Below, in pieces: positions 34,453-43,272 of a stretch of DNA of 64,000 nucleotides (positions within the stretch are counted from its first letter, which is position 1; every line of letters starts with the position of its first letter). This DNA comes from Lichenicola sp964247735. GTDB taxonomy: Bacteria; Pseudomonadota; Alphaproteobacteria; Acetobacterales; Acetobacteraceae. Position numbers and translations under genes: made by a program. The stretch spans positions 1 through 64,000 of the forward strand of contig CAXTVS010000015.1 in assembly GCA_964247735.1 (NCBI GenBank), given 5' to 3'. The notes below the pieces were generated by a model that was not told where the DNA came from, searched no databases, and saw only the letters and a program-made list of their open reading frames with translations.

Positions 34453-35094
34453 TTGCTGCAAACCATCATCAATCAGAAGGTCGCCTACGGGTTGGCACGT
34501 GCCGCCTCCATCGTCGGCGTATCGGAGGCGCTTTATCGGCCCACCTCCGCCATGCTGCCGGTGTCAGGCACCCCATTCGGCAACATCTACTGCGCCTACG
34601 ACGTCACTCCGGACTTCAGGCTCATCTCCACCGCCCAGCCCAACCATGCCTACGTCACTCTGCTGGCTGATCCAACGCTTGTCCAGCAGGGCGACTACCT
34701 GGTCGGAGACGACACCCACTTCGTCGCACGCATCGAGCCGCTGCGGCCCGCCTTGTGCGTGTTGTGCGACCAGGTGCTGGACGTGTTGAACACCGACGTG
34801 ACCACGAGCGCCGGGACCAACTCATATGGTGGACGTACCAGCAGCACGGACGCCGTGATCGCCCAGGGCTGGCCGGTGAGCATGTCCGCCAGGACGCGTG
34901 GAGAGCAGGACATGACGAAGCTGCCGAGCGACGTCAAGTCGGCCTACTACGACGTGCTCGCTCCTCCCATACCGGGGATCACCCTGGTGTTCGGGATGCG
35001 CCTGCAGGACAGCCTGGGACAGGACTACGAGATCGTCAGTGCGGAGCTGTCGCCTTTCGGCTGGCGCCTCCTCGCGGGTCTCGCCACGACCTGA
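34453..35094 (+). CDS. Head-tail connector-type phage protein, TTG start
   Basis: 213 residues. The TTG at 34453 is chosen because GGAAGG lies 8-13 bases upstream and no ATG serves. The chain begins MLQTIINQKVAYGLARAAS and continues with a compact domain containing YCAYDVTPDF and DYLVGDDTHFVARIEPL, then a C-terminal domain with GMRLQDSLGQDYEIVSAEL. The LQGDYLVGDD-type pattern occurs in small head-tail joining proteins. Function is from gene order. Confidence 0.6.
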   Translation: MLQTIINQKVAYGLARAASIVGVSEALYRPTSAMLPVSGTPFGNIYCAYDVTPDFRLISTAQPNHAYVTLLADPTLVQQGDYLVGDDTHFVARIEPLRPALCVLCDQVLDVLNTDVTTSAGTNSYGGRTSSTDAVIAQGWPVSMSARTRGEQDMTKLPSDVKSAYYDVLAPPIPGITLVFGMRLQDSLGQDYEIVSAELSPFGWRLLAGLATT

Positions 35095-35142
35095 TCTGGT
35101 GGCCGATCCACATGATGCCTCAAGCCGGAGACGAGCGACAGG

Positions 35143-37050
35143 ATGGCGGACATCTCGGATGTGGAGGCCGCGCTGTGCAGCCTGGTCGAGCTGGCGATCT
35201 ACCCCAACGGGACCACGCAGCCGAGCCTCAGCAACGCGGTGGTGAAGATCTACCGCGGCTGGCCCACGAACCGCGCACTCAACGCCGACCTCGCTGCCGG
35301 CACGCAGACGGTGACGGTGTTCAGCAAGGAGAACAGCACGAAGGATACGTCGCGCTACCGGCGGGTCTGGAGGACCATCTCGGAGACGAACCCGACCCTC
35401 ACCCTGACGTGCATCGGTGACACGGCGTCCTTCGGAGGCACCGGCGGCGCCGGGCAGACTGCGGGCCTGACGGTCGGAGGCGTTGCCTACTCCTGGCCGG
35501 TGTCGGCCACGGACACGCCGACCAGCGTGGCTGCCGGATTCGCCGGTCTCATTCCGGCTGCGACGTCTGCCGGCAGCGCCGTGACCATCAGCGGCGCCCA
35601 GGTTTCCGGCCGTGTGGTCGGCAGCGGAACCGCGATCATGGAAACCCGGCGCCAGGAGCAGGGGATCATGATCGCGGTGTGGTGTCCCACGCCGGCGGGA
35701 CGCGACCTGCTGGCGAGCAACGTGGACAACAGCCTGTCTGACATCGACTGGTTTCCGTTGCCGGACGGGACGGTCGCGCGCCTGCGCTACCACGACACCT
35801 ACGAGACCGACGCTTCCGAGAACGCGAACCTGTACAGGCGCAACCTCGACTACGTGGTTGAATATCCGACTACGATGGTGATGACCGGCTCGCAGATGCT
35901 GTTCGGGGTCGGGACCCTGAGCGGCACCGGGCCGGAAGTCGGTTTCAGTTGCGTGGTTCCGTCTGCGCCGCTAATGATCCCGCCGCTCGGCGCAGTGCGG
36001 TTCGATGCGTGGTACGATCCAGCAAACAGCATCGACCAGCAATGCGCAGCTGCACTTTCGCTGCCTGCGTTCCAGAACCGCCTGCCTTCGAACGCGACCG
36101 TCACGAACGGCGTGGCATCCTGGCCGACCGCGACGCAAGCCACCATCGACGCGGAGATCGTGGCGGCATTGCAGGCAGGTCTGTCGTTCTGGGCGTTCGA
36201 CAGCTTCCAACCCAGCGACACGCTCAGCCTGGCATTGCAGTTCTACCTGAGCAGCACCCTGAGAAGCCGGCTTCGCTTCTGCATGCTTGGGCAAACCTCC
36301 AACTGGGGGAGCGGGGGGCAGGACCAGCCGTCGCTGCTGCGGGACATCAGCATGATGACGCAGTCCGGCTACATGACGGTGCTCGGCAACAGGCCTCTCT
36401 ACCTAGTGCTGGACTCGTCCGCCGCACAGACCGTTGGACTGCCGGCAGGTGGGGTCGCCGCGGCGATCAGCTTTGTCAGGCAGCAGGTCCAGGCCGCGGG
36501 AGGCGGAAACCCCTACGTCGTCTGGTTGTCGGGCGCCGCCCTTGCCGACTACTCGAACATCGCGGCTGCGCAGGCGGCGGGGGCCGATGCCAGCGGCGCC
36601 TATGCGGTGCCACAGCTTGACGGTTCGGAGCAGCCGTACACGTCGCTGACACAATCCGCTCGCGCCGATTGGGCAGCGCGCGGCAGTTCCGGGTTCCCCA
36701 TGATCCCGACGGCCATGAGTGGCTGGGACCAGCGGCCGTTGATCGAAACACCGCAGCCGTTCTACCCGATCCCGGCAGGCCTCACCGTCGACAACTACTA
36801 CGACCCGCCCAGCGATGCCCAGCTCGGTGCGCATGTCGTGGAGATGGTGGACTACCTCGTATCGCAGGCGTCGACCTGTCCGGCGCAGATCGGCTTGATC
36901 TACGCGTGGAACGAGCTCGCCGAAGGCGGCTGGGTGATGCCGACTTTCACAACGGCCGGGCCGGACATGGGGCGGGTAGCCGCCATCGGTTCGGCACTGG
37001 CCGCGGCGGTCCGGCAGTCGACGGCTCCTCAACTCGATCTCGTCAACTAG
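35143..37050 (+). CDS. Neck/tail-terminator-like protein fused to a WbsX/GH99-like glycoside hydrolase domain
   Basis: 635 residues in one open frame. Residues 1 to about 245 read like a phage neck or tail-terminator protein (DVEAALCSLVELAIYPNG, ending RRNLDYVVEY). Residues about 280-635 resemble the GH99-like TIM barrel of the WbsX family: RFDAWYDPA (about 283), AALQAGLSFWAFDSF, SGWDQRP and IYAWNELAEGGW (about 586-597), the hallmark C-terminal motif of that group. Such domains act on or near mannose-type polysaccharides. A virion-anchored enzyme that degrades surface glycan is plausible; enzymatic activity is not shown by sequence. Confidence 0.75.
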   Translation: MADISDVEAALCSLVELAIYPNGTTQPSLSNAVVKIYRGWPTNRALNADLAAGTQTVTVFSKENSTKDTSRYRRVWRTISETNPTLTLTCIGDTASFGGTGGAGQTAGLTVGGVAYSWPVSATDTPTSVAAGFAGLIPAATSAGSAVTISGAQVSGRVVGSGTAIMETRRQEQGIMIAVWCPTPAGRDLLASNVDNSLSDIDWFPLPDGTVARLRYHDTYETDASENANLYRRNLDYVVEYPTTMVMTGSQMLFGVGTLSGTGPEVGFSCVVPSAPLMIPPLGAVRFDAWYDPANSIDQQCAAALSLPAFQNRLPSNATVTNGVASWPTATQATIDAEIVAALQAGLSFWAFDSFQPSDTLSLALQFYLSSTLRSRLRFCMLGQTSNWGSGGQDQPSLLRDISMMTQSGYMTVLGNRPLYLVLDSSAAQTVGLPAGGVAAAISFVRQQVQAAGGGNPYVVWLSGAALADYSNIAAAQAAGADASGAYAVPQLDGSEQPYTSLTQSARADWAARGSSGFPMIPTAMSGWDQRPLIETPQPFYPIPAGLTVDNYYDPPSDAQLGAHVVEMVDYLVSQASTCPAQIGLIYAWNELAEGGWVMPTFTTAGPDMGRVAAIGSALAAAVRQSTAPQLDLVN

Positions 37051-37061
37051 ATAGGATTCGA

Positions 37062-37244
37062 ATGAACAGACCCACACCCACCGCGCTGGTCGTGCTCCAT
37101 GCGTTCGGTCGATACAACCGTGGTGACGTCATCACGGATCCCGCCACGATCCAGGCGATCCTGGCAGGCGGCAACAGCAACCTGGTGTTAATCCCGGTGC
37201 TGCCGAGCACCGGAACCACTCCTGCCGCGACCGGGGAGCACTAA
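37062..37244 (+). CDS. Small phage protein before the sheath gene
   Basis: 60 residues, ATG at 37062, AGGA 6-9 bases upstream, ending 3 bases before the sheath ATG. LVVLHAFGRYNRGDVITDPATIQAIL reads as a small soluble domain. Short genes of this kind sit beside sheath genes in many contractile phages. Role unknown. Confidence 0.6.
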   Translation: MNRPTPTALVVLHAFGRYNRGDVITDPATIQAILAGGNSNLVLIPVLPSTGTTPAATGEH

Positions 37245-37247
37245 GGC

Positions 37248-38822
37248 ATGGTGCAGATCACACAGTCGGGCGCCCTGAACACGGCCGCTCTCGTCGTGCC
37301 GGATCTGTACGTCCAGATCGCGTCGCCGCAAACGCTGTCCCTCAATGGCGTGGCGACGGACAAGATCGGCATTGTCGGAACCGCATCCTGGGGACCGGTC
37401 AACCAGCCGGTGGTAATGGGCAGCATCGCCGACTACAACGCGGCGTTCGGGCCGGTGCTGGCGCGGCAGTATGATCTCGGCACTCCGATCGCCTGTGCGC
37501 AGCAGCAGGGTGCTACGTCCTTCGTCGGCGTGCGGGTGACCGACGGCACTGATGTTTCGGCGACCTATGCGCTTCTCTACAGCAACAACAGCTATCCCAT
37601 GCTTCTCACTGCCGTCTGCTCGGGCAGCCTGGGAAACCAGATCAGCCTGAACCTCGGCGCGGGATCCCGGGCAGGAAGCTGGCGGTTAACGTTGCAGATG
37701 CCCGGCCAGCTTCCGGAGGTTTTCGACAACCTCGACGCGAGCGCCGGCAACCCGACGTTCTGGGCCAACGTGATCAGCGCCGTGAACAACGGGACAAGCG
37801 TCACGCGCGGACCGTCCGCGCTCTGCGTCGCCACGGCCGGCAACGGTCCGACCACCGCGCCCGCTTCCATCAGCGGCCAGACGCTGCTCAGCGGCACAGA
37901 CGGCAGCAACGGCATCACCGCCGCGTCGCTGGTCGGCAACGACGGGCTGAGTCGGACCGGGATGTATGCGTTGCGCGGCCGCGGATGTGCGATCGGCCTG
38001 CTGGCTGACTGCAGTGACTCCACCCAGTGGACGGTGCAGAGCAGCTTCGGCCTGTCGGAAGGGATCTACATGATCCTTGTCGGGCCGAGCGGCGACTCGA
38101 TCGCCACGGCGGTGCAAACCAAGGAGCAGGCAGGGCTCGACAGCTACGCCGCGAAGCTCATGTTCGGAGACTGGCTGTTCTGGTATGACCAGACCAACTC
38201 CCAGACCCGCATCGTCAGCCCACAGGGCTTCGTCGCCGGCTGCCTGGCGAACCTGTCGCCTGAGCAGTCCAGCCTCAACAAGGCGTTGTCGGGCATCGCC
38301 GGGAGCCAGAAGAGCGGGCTGGCGTCCAGCGGCCAGGCGTTGACCTACTCGTCGGCCGAGCTGCAGACGCTTTTCTCTGCCGGCATCGACGTGATCTGCA
38401 ATCCGGCGCCCGGCGGCTCGTACTGGGCTGTCCGTTGCGGGCACAACAGCTCGAGCAACGCGGTGATCGCCGGCGACAGCTACACCCGGATGACAAACTT
38501 CATTGCCGAGACGCTGGCTGCCGGCATGGGTGGCTATGTCGGCAGCGTCATCAACTCGACGCTGCTGTCCAACATCCGTGCCACGCTGCTCGGGTACCTG
38601 TCCAGCCTGGTGCAGCAGGGAATTCTCGGCAGCATCACCGGGGCGATGCCTTATGCGGTCGTCTGCGATGGCTCGAACAACCCGCAGACGCGGACCGCCC
38701 TCGGCTACGTGCAGGCGGATGTCCAGGTGCAGTACCAGGGCATCAACGAGAAGTTCATCGTCAACCTGCAGGGCGGCCAGAGTGTGACCGTTTCGACGAC
38801 GAACGGCAGCTCGCAGAGCTGA
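37248..38822 (+). CDS. Tail sheath protein
   Basis: 524 residues. The N-terminal domain has VPDLYVQIASPQTLSLNGVATD and KIGIVGTASWGPVNQP; the C-terminal third carries TRMTNFIAETLAAGM and VQADVQVQYQGINEKFIVNLQGGQSV, both typical of contractile sheath subunits. It contracts on infection and drives the tube through the envelope. It is followed by the tube gene, giving the usual sheath-tube pair. Confidence 0.92.
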   Translation: MVQITQSGALNTAALVVPDLYVQIASPQTLSLNGVATDKIGIVGTASWGPVNQPVVMGSIADYNAAFGPVLARQYDLGTPIACAQQQGATSFVGVRVTDGTDVSATYALLYSNNSYPMLLTAVCSGSLGNQISLNLGAGSRAGSWRLTLQMPGQLPEVFDNLDASAGNPTFWANVISAVNNGTSVTRGPSALCVATAGNGPTTAPASISGQTLLSGTDGSNGITAASLVGNDGLSRTGMYALRGRGCAIGLLADCSDSTQWTVQSSFGLSEGIYMILVGPSGDSIATAVQTKEQAGLDSYAAKLMFGDWLFWYDQTNSQTRIVSPQGFVAGCLANLSPEQSSLNKALSGIAGSQKSGLASSGQALTYSSAELQTLFSAGIDVICNPAPGGSYWAVRCGHNSSSNAVIAGDSYTRMTNFIAETLAAGMGGYVGSVINSTLLSNIRATLLGYLSSLVQQGILGSITGAMPYAVVCDGSNNPQTRTALGYVQADVQVQYQGINEKFIVNLQGGQSVTVSTTNGSSQS

Positions 38823-38869
38823 TCCTCGACTGAAGACCAGCGTGCCAATACACAGCAAGGAGGCCTCGA

Positions 38870-39295
38870 TTGGGTAATCCCTACAGTATCGGTCGTGACT
38901 GCCAAGTCGTTCTCCTGTGGAACGGCACGCGGCTCGACCTGCGCGACGTGACCGGGTTCCAGGCCCAGCAGGAGGTGCGCCAGCAGCGTTCCGACCCGTT
39001 GAACAGCGTGCCAATCGAATTCAACACGCCGGCCGGGTGGCGCGGTCAATTCCAGGTCGACCGCGGGTCGTCGGCGCTCGATGACCTGGTCGCGGCGATC
39101 GAGGCGGCGTTCTGGAACTCGGGCGTGATTGGGTCCGGGACGATCTACCAGTACGTGTCCGAGGCGGACGGCTCGACCAGCACCTACGAATTCGTCGGCG
39201 TGTCGCTGACCTTGACGAACGCCGGCCACTACCAGGCCGAGAACATCGTCAAGCAGGTGATCAGCTTCTATGCCAGCCAGAGGAACCGTCTCTGA
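38870..39295 (+). CDS. Tail tube protein, TTG start
   Basis: 141 residues. AAGGAGG at 38858-38864 marks the TTG at 38870 as start. GRDCQVVLLWNGTRLDLRDVTGF and SVPIEFNTPAGWRGQFQVDRG match small myovirus tube proteins with a beta-barrel fold. Its last base is also the first base of the chaperone ATG (39295). Confidence 0.85.
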   Translation: MGNPYSIGRDCQVVLLWNGTRLDLRDVTGFQAQQEVRQQRSDPLNSVPIEFNTPAGWRGQFQVDRGSSALDDLVAAIEAAFWNSGVIGSGTIYQYVSEADGSTSTYEFVGVSLTLTNAGHYQAENIVKQVISFYASQRNRL

Positions 39296-39618
39296 TGTCG
39301 CTGCCAGCAGAGATCGACAGCGGCGACGGGCGGCGCTTCGCCCTGCGCGAGGCGAATCCCGGCGACATGCTCGACCTGATCGAGGCTGCCGGGACCGCGG
39401 CATCCTCGTCCGCCTGGATGCGGTACGCACTGATGATCTGCTCGGTCAACGCGATCGACGGCAAGCCGGTCATGATGCCGGTCACCAAGGAAGGCGTGCG
39501 CGAGCTCGGACGGCGGATCGGCAACGCTGGAATGGAGGCGCTGGCGCGCGCCCATTATCCGGATGAGGCGGAAACGGTCGAACACAGTGATCGCGAGCTC
39601 GATACTGCAAAAAACTGA
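39295..39618 (+). CDS. Tail assembly chaperone, short (zero-frame) form
   Basis: 107 residues. Position between tube and tape measure and the pattern FALREANPGDMLDLIEAAG and WMRYALMICSVNAIDGKPV fit the first part of the G/GT or E/E' tail chaperones that hold the tape measure during assembly. A slippery heptamer stands just before the stop, so part of the ribosomes should make a longer product by a -1 shift. Confidence 0.75.
   Translation: MSLPAEIDSGDGRRFALREANPGDMLDLIEAAGTAASSSAWMRYALMICSVNAIDGKPVMMPVTKEGVRELGRRIGNAGMEALARAHYPDEAETVEHSDRELDTAKN
39609..39615 (+). promoter_or_regulatory. Programmed -1 frameshift site A AAA AAC
   Basis: Zero-frame codons GCA AAA AAC TGA give the canonical X XXY YYZ heptamer, 0 bases from the stop. 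This is the expected place in tail chaperone genes. No downstream pseudoknot was worked out. Confidence 0.75.
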
Positions 39619-39788
39619 GCAGGCACTCCCTGCTTCGCCAGATCCTGTTTCTGGTGAAGGGGGGAGTGCCGTGGTCGGAAGTCATGAACATGTCGGAAAC
39701 CCGACGTCTTGCCTGTTGTGTCGCCCTTGGTGAACTCGACGGGCAGGTCTTCGACTGGAGCTCCTTCAGCTGGTCGGTGGTCGGCTGA
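39615..39788 (+). CDS. Tail assembly chaperone -1 frame extension
   Basis: After the shift, 57 codons (LSRHSLLRQILFLVKGG, then VMNMSETRRLACCVALGELDG) run to the TGA at 39786, giving a 164-residue fusion with the short form. The segment has no start codon with a ribosome binding site of its own, and it keeps the helical, tyrosine-poor look of the T part of GT chaperones. It ends 35 bases before the tape-measure start. Confidence 0.7.
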   Translation: MSRHSLLRQILFLVKGGVPWSEVMNMSETRRLACCVALGELDGQVFDWSSFSWSVVG

Positions 39789-39823
39789 GGCAGGATGTCC
39801 CGGTCCGGCGAAGGGAGGCGAGC

Positions 39824-41110
39824 TTGATCCTGTCGCACCGCATCGGCCTAGTCCTGCTGGACCGGAAGAACCAGGATCCGTCGGCGCGTCGGCACGCCTA
39901 TCCGCGGTTTGGCGCTTCGAACGGCACGGTCAGCCGGAGGCTGGATAAGCTTGCGGCCCTGGCTGCCCGGCTGACTCGGCTCGGCTCCCGTGATCTCCCG
40001 CTTCCGGCCAGACTGCAGCGGCTCGATCTGCCGCCGGTCCCGCGGGCAGTTGCCGATGCCATGGCCTGGTCTGCCATCGATCCGGCACCGACGAGCAGCC
40101 CACAGGCGATGGCGCCTGTATCGTTGCCGTCAAGCCGAGACGTGCCGGCTTCCCTGCCTGCTCCGACCCGGGCAGTTACGGCTGCCATCTCCGGAACGCG
40201 CACCGGCGGTGCCCACCCGTCGGTTCGGGGTGCGGATCAGGAAAAGCGGCGGGTGCGTAATACCTCCATGATCGTTTCGGCTGCCTCGGTGCTGCCAAAG
40301 CGAGATGCTGCCAGACCGGCGTCAGAGCCGCGGCCATCGCCGGCAGCGGCCGGAGCTGCCTTGTCGACCTCACGACCGGTGTCGCCGCTGGCGGTGGTCC
40401 GGACTGCCGTCGCAGGTGGAGGTGGCGGCCGCTCCACGCGCAGCCGACAGGATCGGGAACCGGGGACTTCAGGCCGATCAGTGGCGCTGCAGGCAGCGGA
40501 CAGGGCGGCCGGAGGCGGGAAGACCCTGTCGTTGATCACTTCGCGGTCCACCTCGCGCGGCGCGCCCGCGGATGATCGGCTCGATCCGGGCCGCAGGGCC
40601 GGGATGGAGATCAGGTATGCGGTGCCAGGAGCGGTTCGCCGCGACGCGGCCGGCGGGCCGGCCTCGTCGTCAGCGACCCGCATTCTTCCACTGGAGGCGC
40701 CGGTGTCCGGTTCGACGAGCGAAGCACAACACCGTCTTGCCGTCCTGCAGCGCAGCGTCGTGTCGCCGCCGAGGACAAGTCTGAGGCAGGACGTGCTGCG
40801 ACGCCAGGTTGTCCCTCCGGCCTGCACACCTGGCAGGTCCACCACGTCCTCGAACAGCGGCGTCACGCAAGGCGACGCCGGCAGCCGACAAGCGGCCGGC
40901 CAGGGCGCTGTCGCGGAAGGCGGCCTCGACATGGAGGCGGGGAAGGTGATGATGGTGAGCCTGACGGGTGATGTGGTGATCGATGGGCGGAGGCTGGGAC
41001 AGGTCGCCGCATCGTCACAGGCGAGCCAGGCATCCCTCCCGGCGCATGGACCGTCCCGGGTGAACCTTCGGGCGGTACCAATCCACTCCGGCATGCAGAT
41101 CCCGCAGTGA
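39824..41110 (+). CDS. Tape-measure-position protein, low complexity, TTG start
   Basis: 428 residues; AAGGGAGG (39811-39818) supports the TTG at 39824. The middle is Ser/Arg/Pro/Ala-rich and looks disordered, without the long hydrophobic helices of usual tape measures. The ends are more ordered (RRLDKLAALAARLTRLGSRDL and VSLTGDVVIDGRRLGQ). Gene order (after the chaperone, before the hub genes) suggests a tail-length or tail-core function. If it is a tape measure, 428 residues at about 0.15 nm each give roughly a 64 nm tail. Function is inference. Confidence 0.55.
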   Translation: MILSHRIGLVLLDRKNQDPSARRHAYPRFGASNGTVSRRLDKLAALAARLTRLGSRDLPLPARLQRLDLPPVPRAVADAMAWSAIDPAPTSSPQAMAPVSLPSSRDVPASLPAPTRAVTAAISGTRTGGAHPSVRGADQEKRRVRNTSMIVSAASVLPKRDAARPASEPRPSPAAAGAALSTSRPVSPLAVVRTAVAGGGGGRSTRSRQDREPGTSGRSVALQAADRAAGGGKTLSLITSRSTSRGAPADDRLDPGRRAGMEIRYAVPGAVRRDAAGGPASSSATRILPLEAPVSGSTSEAQHRLAVLQRSVVSPPRTSLRQDVLRRQVVPPACTPGRSTTSSNSGVTQGDAGSRQAAGQGAVAEGGLDMEAGKVMMVSLTGDVVIDGRRLGQVAASSQASQASLPAHGPSRVNLRAVPIHSGMQIPQ

Positions 41111-41994
41111 GCGGCTATCTCGGGCGCCTGTCTGCCGCTGCATCCCTGCTCCTACGACCGGCTCCGCTTATCATCGGCGACCTCGTCCTGGAGGGGCACG
41201 AGGTTCCAGGCCGGATCAGCATCGGCGGCGCGCAGGCGGTCACGATCCACAAGACCCCGGGCGGTGGCCGCATCATCGATGCAATGGGAGCCGATCCGGG
41301 TACAATCGCTTGGCGCGGCATGTTCGTCGGTCCGGACGCTGCGCAGCGGGCGCGGCAGGTGGACTTCATGAGGCAGCAGGGCAGCCCGTATGGCCTCAGC
41401 TTCGGCGACTACATGTTCAACGTCGTCATCGTCCACTTTGAGTACGACTATCAGGATCAGGGTGCGGTCATCTCCTACAGGATCCGGACCGAGATCGTAC
41501 CTGATCCGAACGACGTGACGGGGAGTGCATCTAACGTCGATCTGGCCATGCAAGGCGATCTGTCGAACGCGCAGGCGGTTCTGCAGGCCGGCGCTGCGGC
41601 TGTGTCGAGCTATGCAACCCTGGCCGGAGGAGCCGCCGCCGCATCAGGCGCAGCGTCTGCCGCCGCAATGGGGTCGATCGCAACCGGCCTCGCGGCGACC
41701 TCCTCGATCATCACAACTTCGATGACAGACAATTCCTCCGGCTACACACAGATCGGAGGTGGCCTGACGGCAGCGGCGGCAACCGTTTCTACCGCCATCA
41801 ACGTGGCTTCCGTGGGAAGCCTTGCGGCGCCAGCCGGTGGTTTGTCCTTCGCATCCGCTTCTGCCCTAGCGGCAGCGACCGCGCAGGCTGCCGCACTGGC
41901 TGCGCTGGTGCGTGGCGGCGGCTACCTCAACAGGACGAACTCGAACGTGGCTTCGACCACGGCACAGCGACCTGCCCCCCTTGTTCATTCCTGA
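41107..41994 (+). CDS. Baseplate hub-associated protein, DNA-circulation (gpN)-like
   Basis: 295 residues with GTG start; GTGA overlaps the preceding stop. The N-terminal 150 residues hold VEGHEV-type HEVPGRISIGG and a compact domain with RQVDFMRQQGSPYGLSFGDYMFNVV, like phage DNA-circulation or hub-adaptor proteins. The C-terminal 130 residues are Ala/Ser/Thr-rich and may embed as a helical hairpin. It precedes the LysM-like and hub genes as in P2/Mu-type baseplates. Confidence 0.6.
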   Translation: MSGYLGRLSAAASLLLRPAPLIIGDLVLEGHEVPGRISIGGAQAVTIHKTPGGGRIIDAMGADPGTIAWRGMFVGPDAAQRARQVDFMRQQGSPYGLSFGDYMFNVVIVHFEYDYQDQGAVISYRIRTEIVPDPNDVTGSASNVDLAMQGDLSNAQAVLQAGAAAVSSYATLAGGAAAASGAASAAAMGSIATGLAATSSIITTSMTDNSSGYTQIGGGLTAAAATVSTAINVASVGSLAAPAGGLSFASASALAAATAQAAALAALVRGGGYLNRTNSNVASTTAQRPAPLVHS

Positions 41995-41998
41995 GGTG

Positions 41999-42187
41999 AT
42001 GATGCGGACGGTCGTGGTTGCGGGAACCAATCTTTTCGCCCTGGCAGCGCAAGAACTGGGCGATGCGACGCAATGGTATAGGATCGCGTCCCTCAACAAC
42101 ATCACGGACCCGCTGATCTTCGGCCTGACAACGCTGCTGTTGCCGAGTCCGGATGCGAGCGCCACGGGAGGGCTGCCTTCCACATGA
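41999..42187 (+). CDS. Small LysM-like baseplate protein (gpX type)
   Basis: 62 residues. TVVVAGTNLFALAAQELGDATQWYRIASLNNITDP has the LysM pattern seen in gpX-like tail proteins that sit at the hub and bind peptidoglycan or the spike. Starts at 41999 or 42002. Its stop overlaps the next ATG. Confidence 0.75.
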   Translation: MMRTVVVAGTNLFALAAQELGDATQWYRIASLNNITDPLIFGLTTLLLPSPDASATGGLPST

Positions 42188-43272
42188 GCGGAAGCGTCGT
42201 CAGGCGACCTCGCGTCCGCCTCATCATCAACGGCACAGCCGTGAACGGGTGCCGTTCCGCAGAGATTGTGTCACGGCGCGGTTCGCAGGCCGCCAGCTTC
42301 CGTGTCCTTGCGAGCTTCAACGAGATCGCCTGCACGCTCGGAACGGGCTGGATCGATCAGCAGACCTTGGACGTCGAGATCGACTTCGGTTTCCTTCCCC
42401 TGGGCGCATCGGAGGGTGAGCTGAACTGGACGCCGATGATCATCGGGGAAGTCGATCGGGCAGGGCTTGATCAGGTGAGCGGGCTGGTGTCGATCGAAGG
42501 TCGCGATCATGCGGCTCGCCTGATCGACATGCCTCTGCAGGACGCCTACCTGAACCACACCAGTTCTGAGCTTGCGACCATCCTGGCAAGTGCCTGTGGC
42601 TTGTCGGCGGACGTCGATGCGTCAAGCGGGCTGGTCGGCCAGTACTACCAGATCCAGCACACTAAAGCGGCTTTCGGAGCCTTCTCCCGGCATGCTAACG
42701 GCTGGGACCTGCTCGCGGAGCTCGCGAGCCTTGAGGGTTATGATCTCTGGGTCGACGGCACCACCCTGCACTTCAAGCAGGCTGCCGATCAGGACGCCGA
42801 CACCTTCGACATCACATACGTGGCGCCCGAAGCAGGCTCGGCGTCACCGACGCTCTCGATATCAGACCTCACCATGGAGCGAATGGTCGGCCTATCCGGA
42901 CCGATCCAGGTGACGGTGGCGAGCTGGAACAGTCGGCAGAGACGGCAGGTGAACAGCGTTTTTCCGACAACTGCTGATGCCACCGCCAAGCAGTTCCTCG
43001 TGCTGAAGCCGAACCTTCTCGCAGACCAGGCAGACGTTCTGGCCCAAACCACCTACTCGCAGCTGCGTACGCACCAGCGCGTCATACGAGGTGTGATGGC
43101 CGGTGAGCTGGAGCTCACGACGCGGACTCGTGCACGGCTCGTCGGCACCGGGACCGGATGGGACGGAATGTACACGCTCGACCAGATCGAGCGGCAGATG
43201 TCGCTGGAGAAGGGCTTCATCCAGCACATCACCGGGCGGTATGACCCTGACGGAGCGACCGGCAATGAGTGA
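42184..43272 (+). CDS. Baseplate hub protein (gpD / gp27-like)
   Basis: 362 residues. The start codon overlaps the preceding gene by four bases. RPRVRLIINGTAVNGCRSAEIVSRRGSQAASFRVLASF, SIEGRDHAARLIDMPLQDAY and FGAFSRHANGWDLLAELA fit hub proteins that form the central ring below the tube. Followed by the spike gene, overlapping by 8 bases. Confidence 0.82.
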   Translation: MSGSVVRRPRVRLIINGTAVNGCRSAEIVSRRGSQAASFRVLASFNEIACTLGTGWIDQQTLDVEIDFGFLPLGASEGELNWTPMIIGEVDRAGLDQVSGLVSIEGRDHAARLIDMPLQDAYLNHTSSELATILASACGLSADVDASSGLVGQYYQIQHTKAAFGAFSRHANGWDLLAELASLEGYDLWVDGTTLHFKQAADQDADTFDITYVAPEAGSASPTLSISDLTMERMVGLSGPIQVTVASWNSRQRRQVNSVFPTTADATAKQFLVLKPNLLADQADVLAQTTYSQLRTHQRVIRGVMAGELELTTRTRARLVGTGTGWDGMYTLDQIERQMSLEKGFIQHITGRYDPDGATGNE

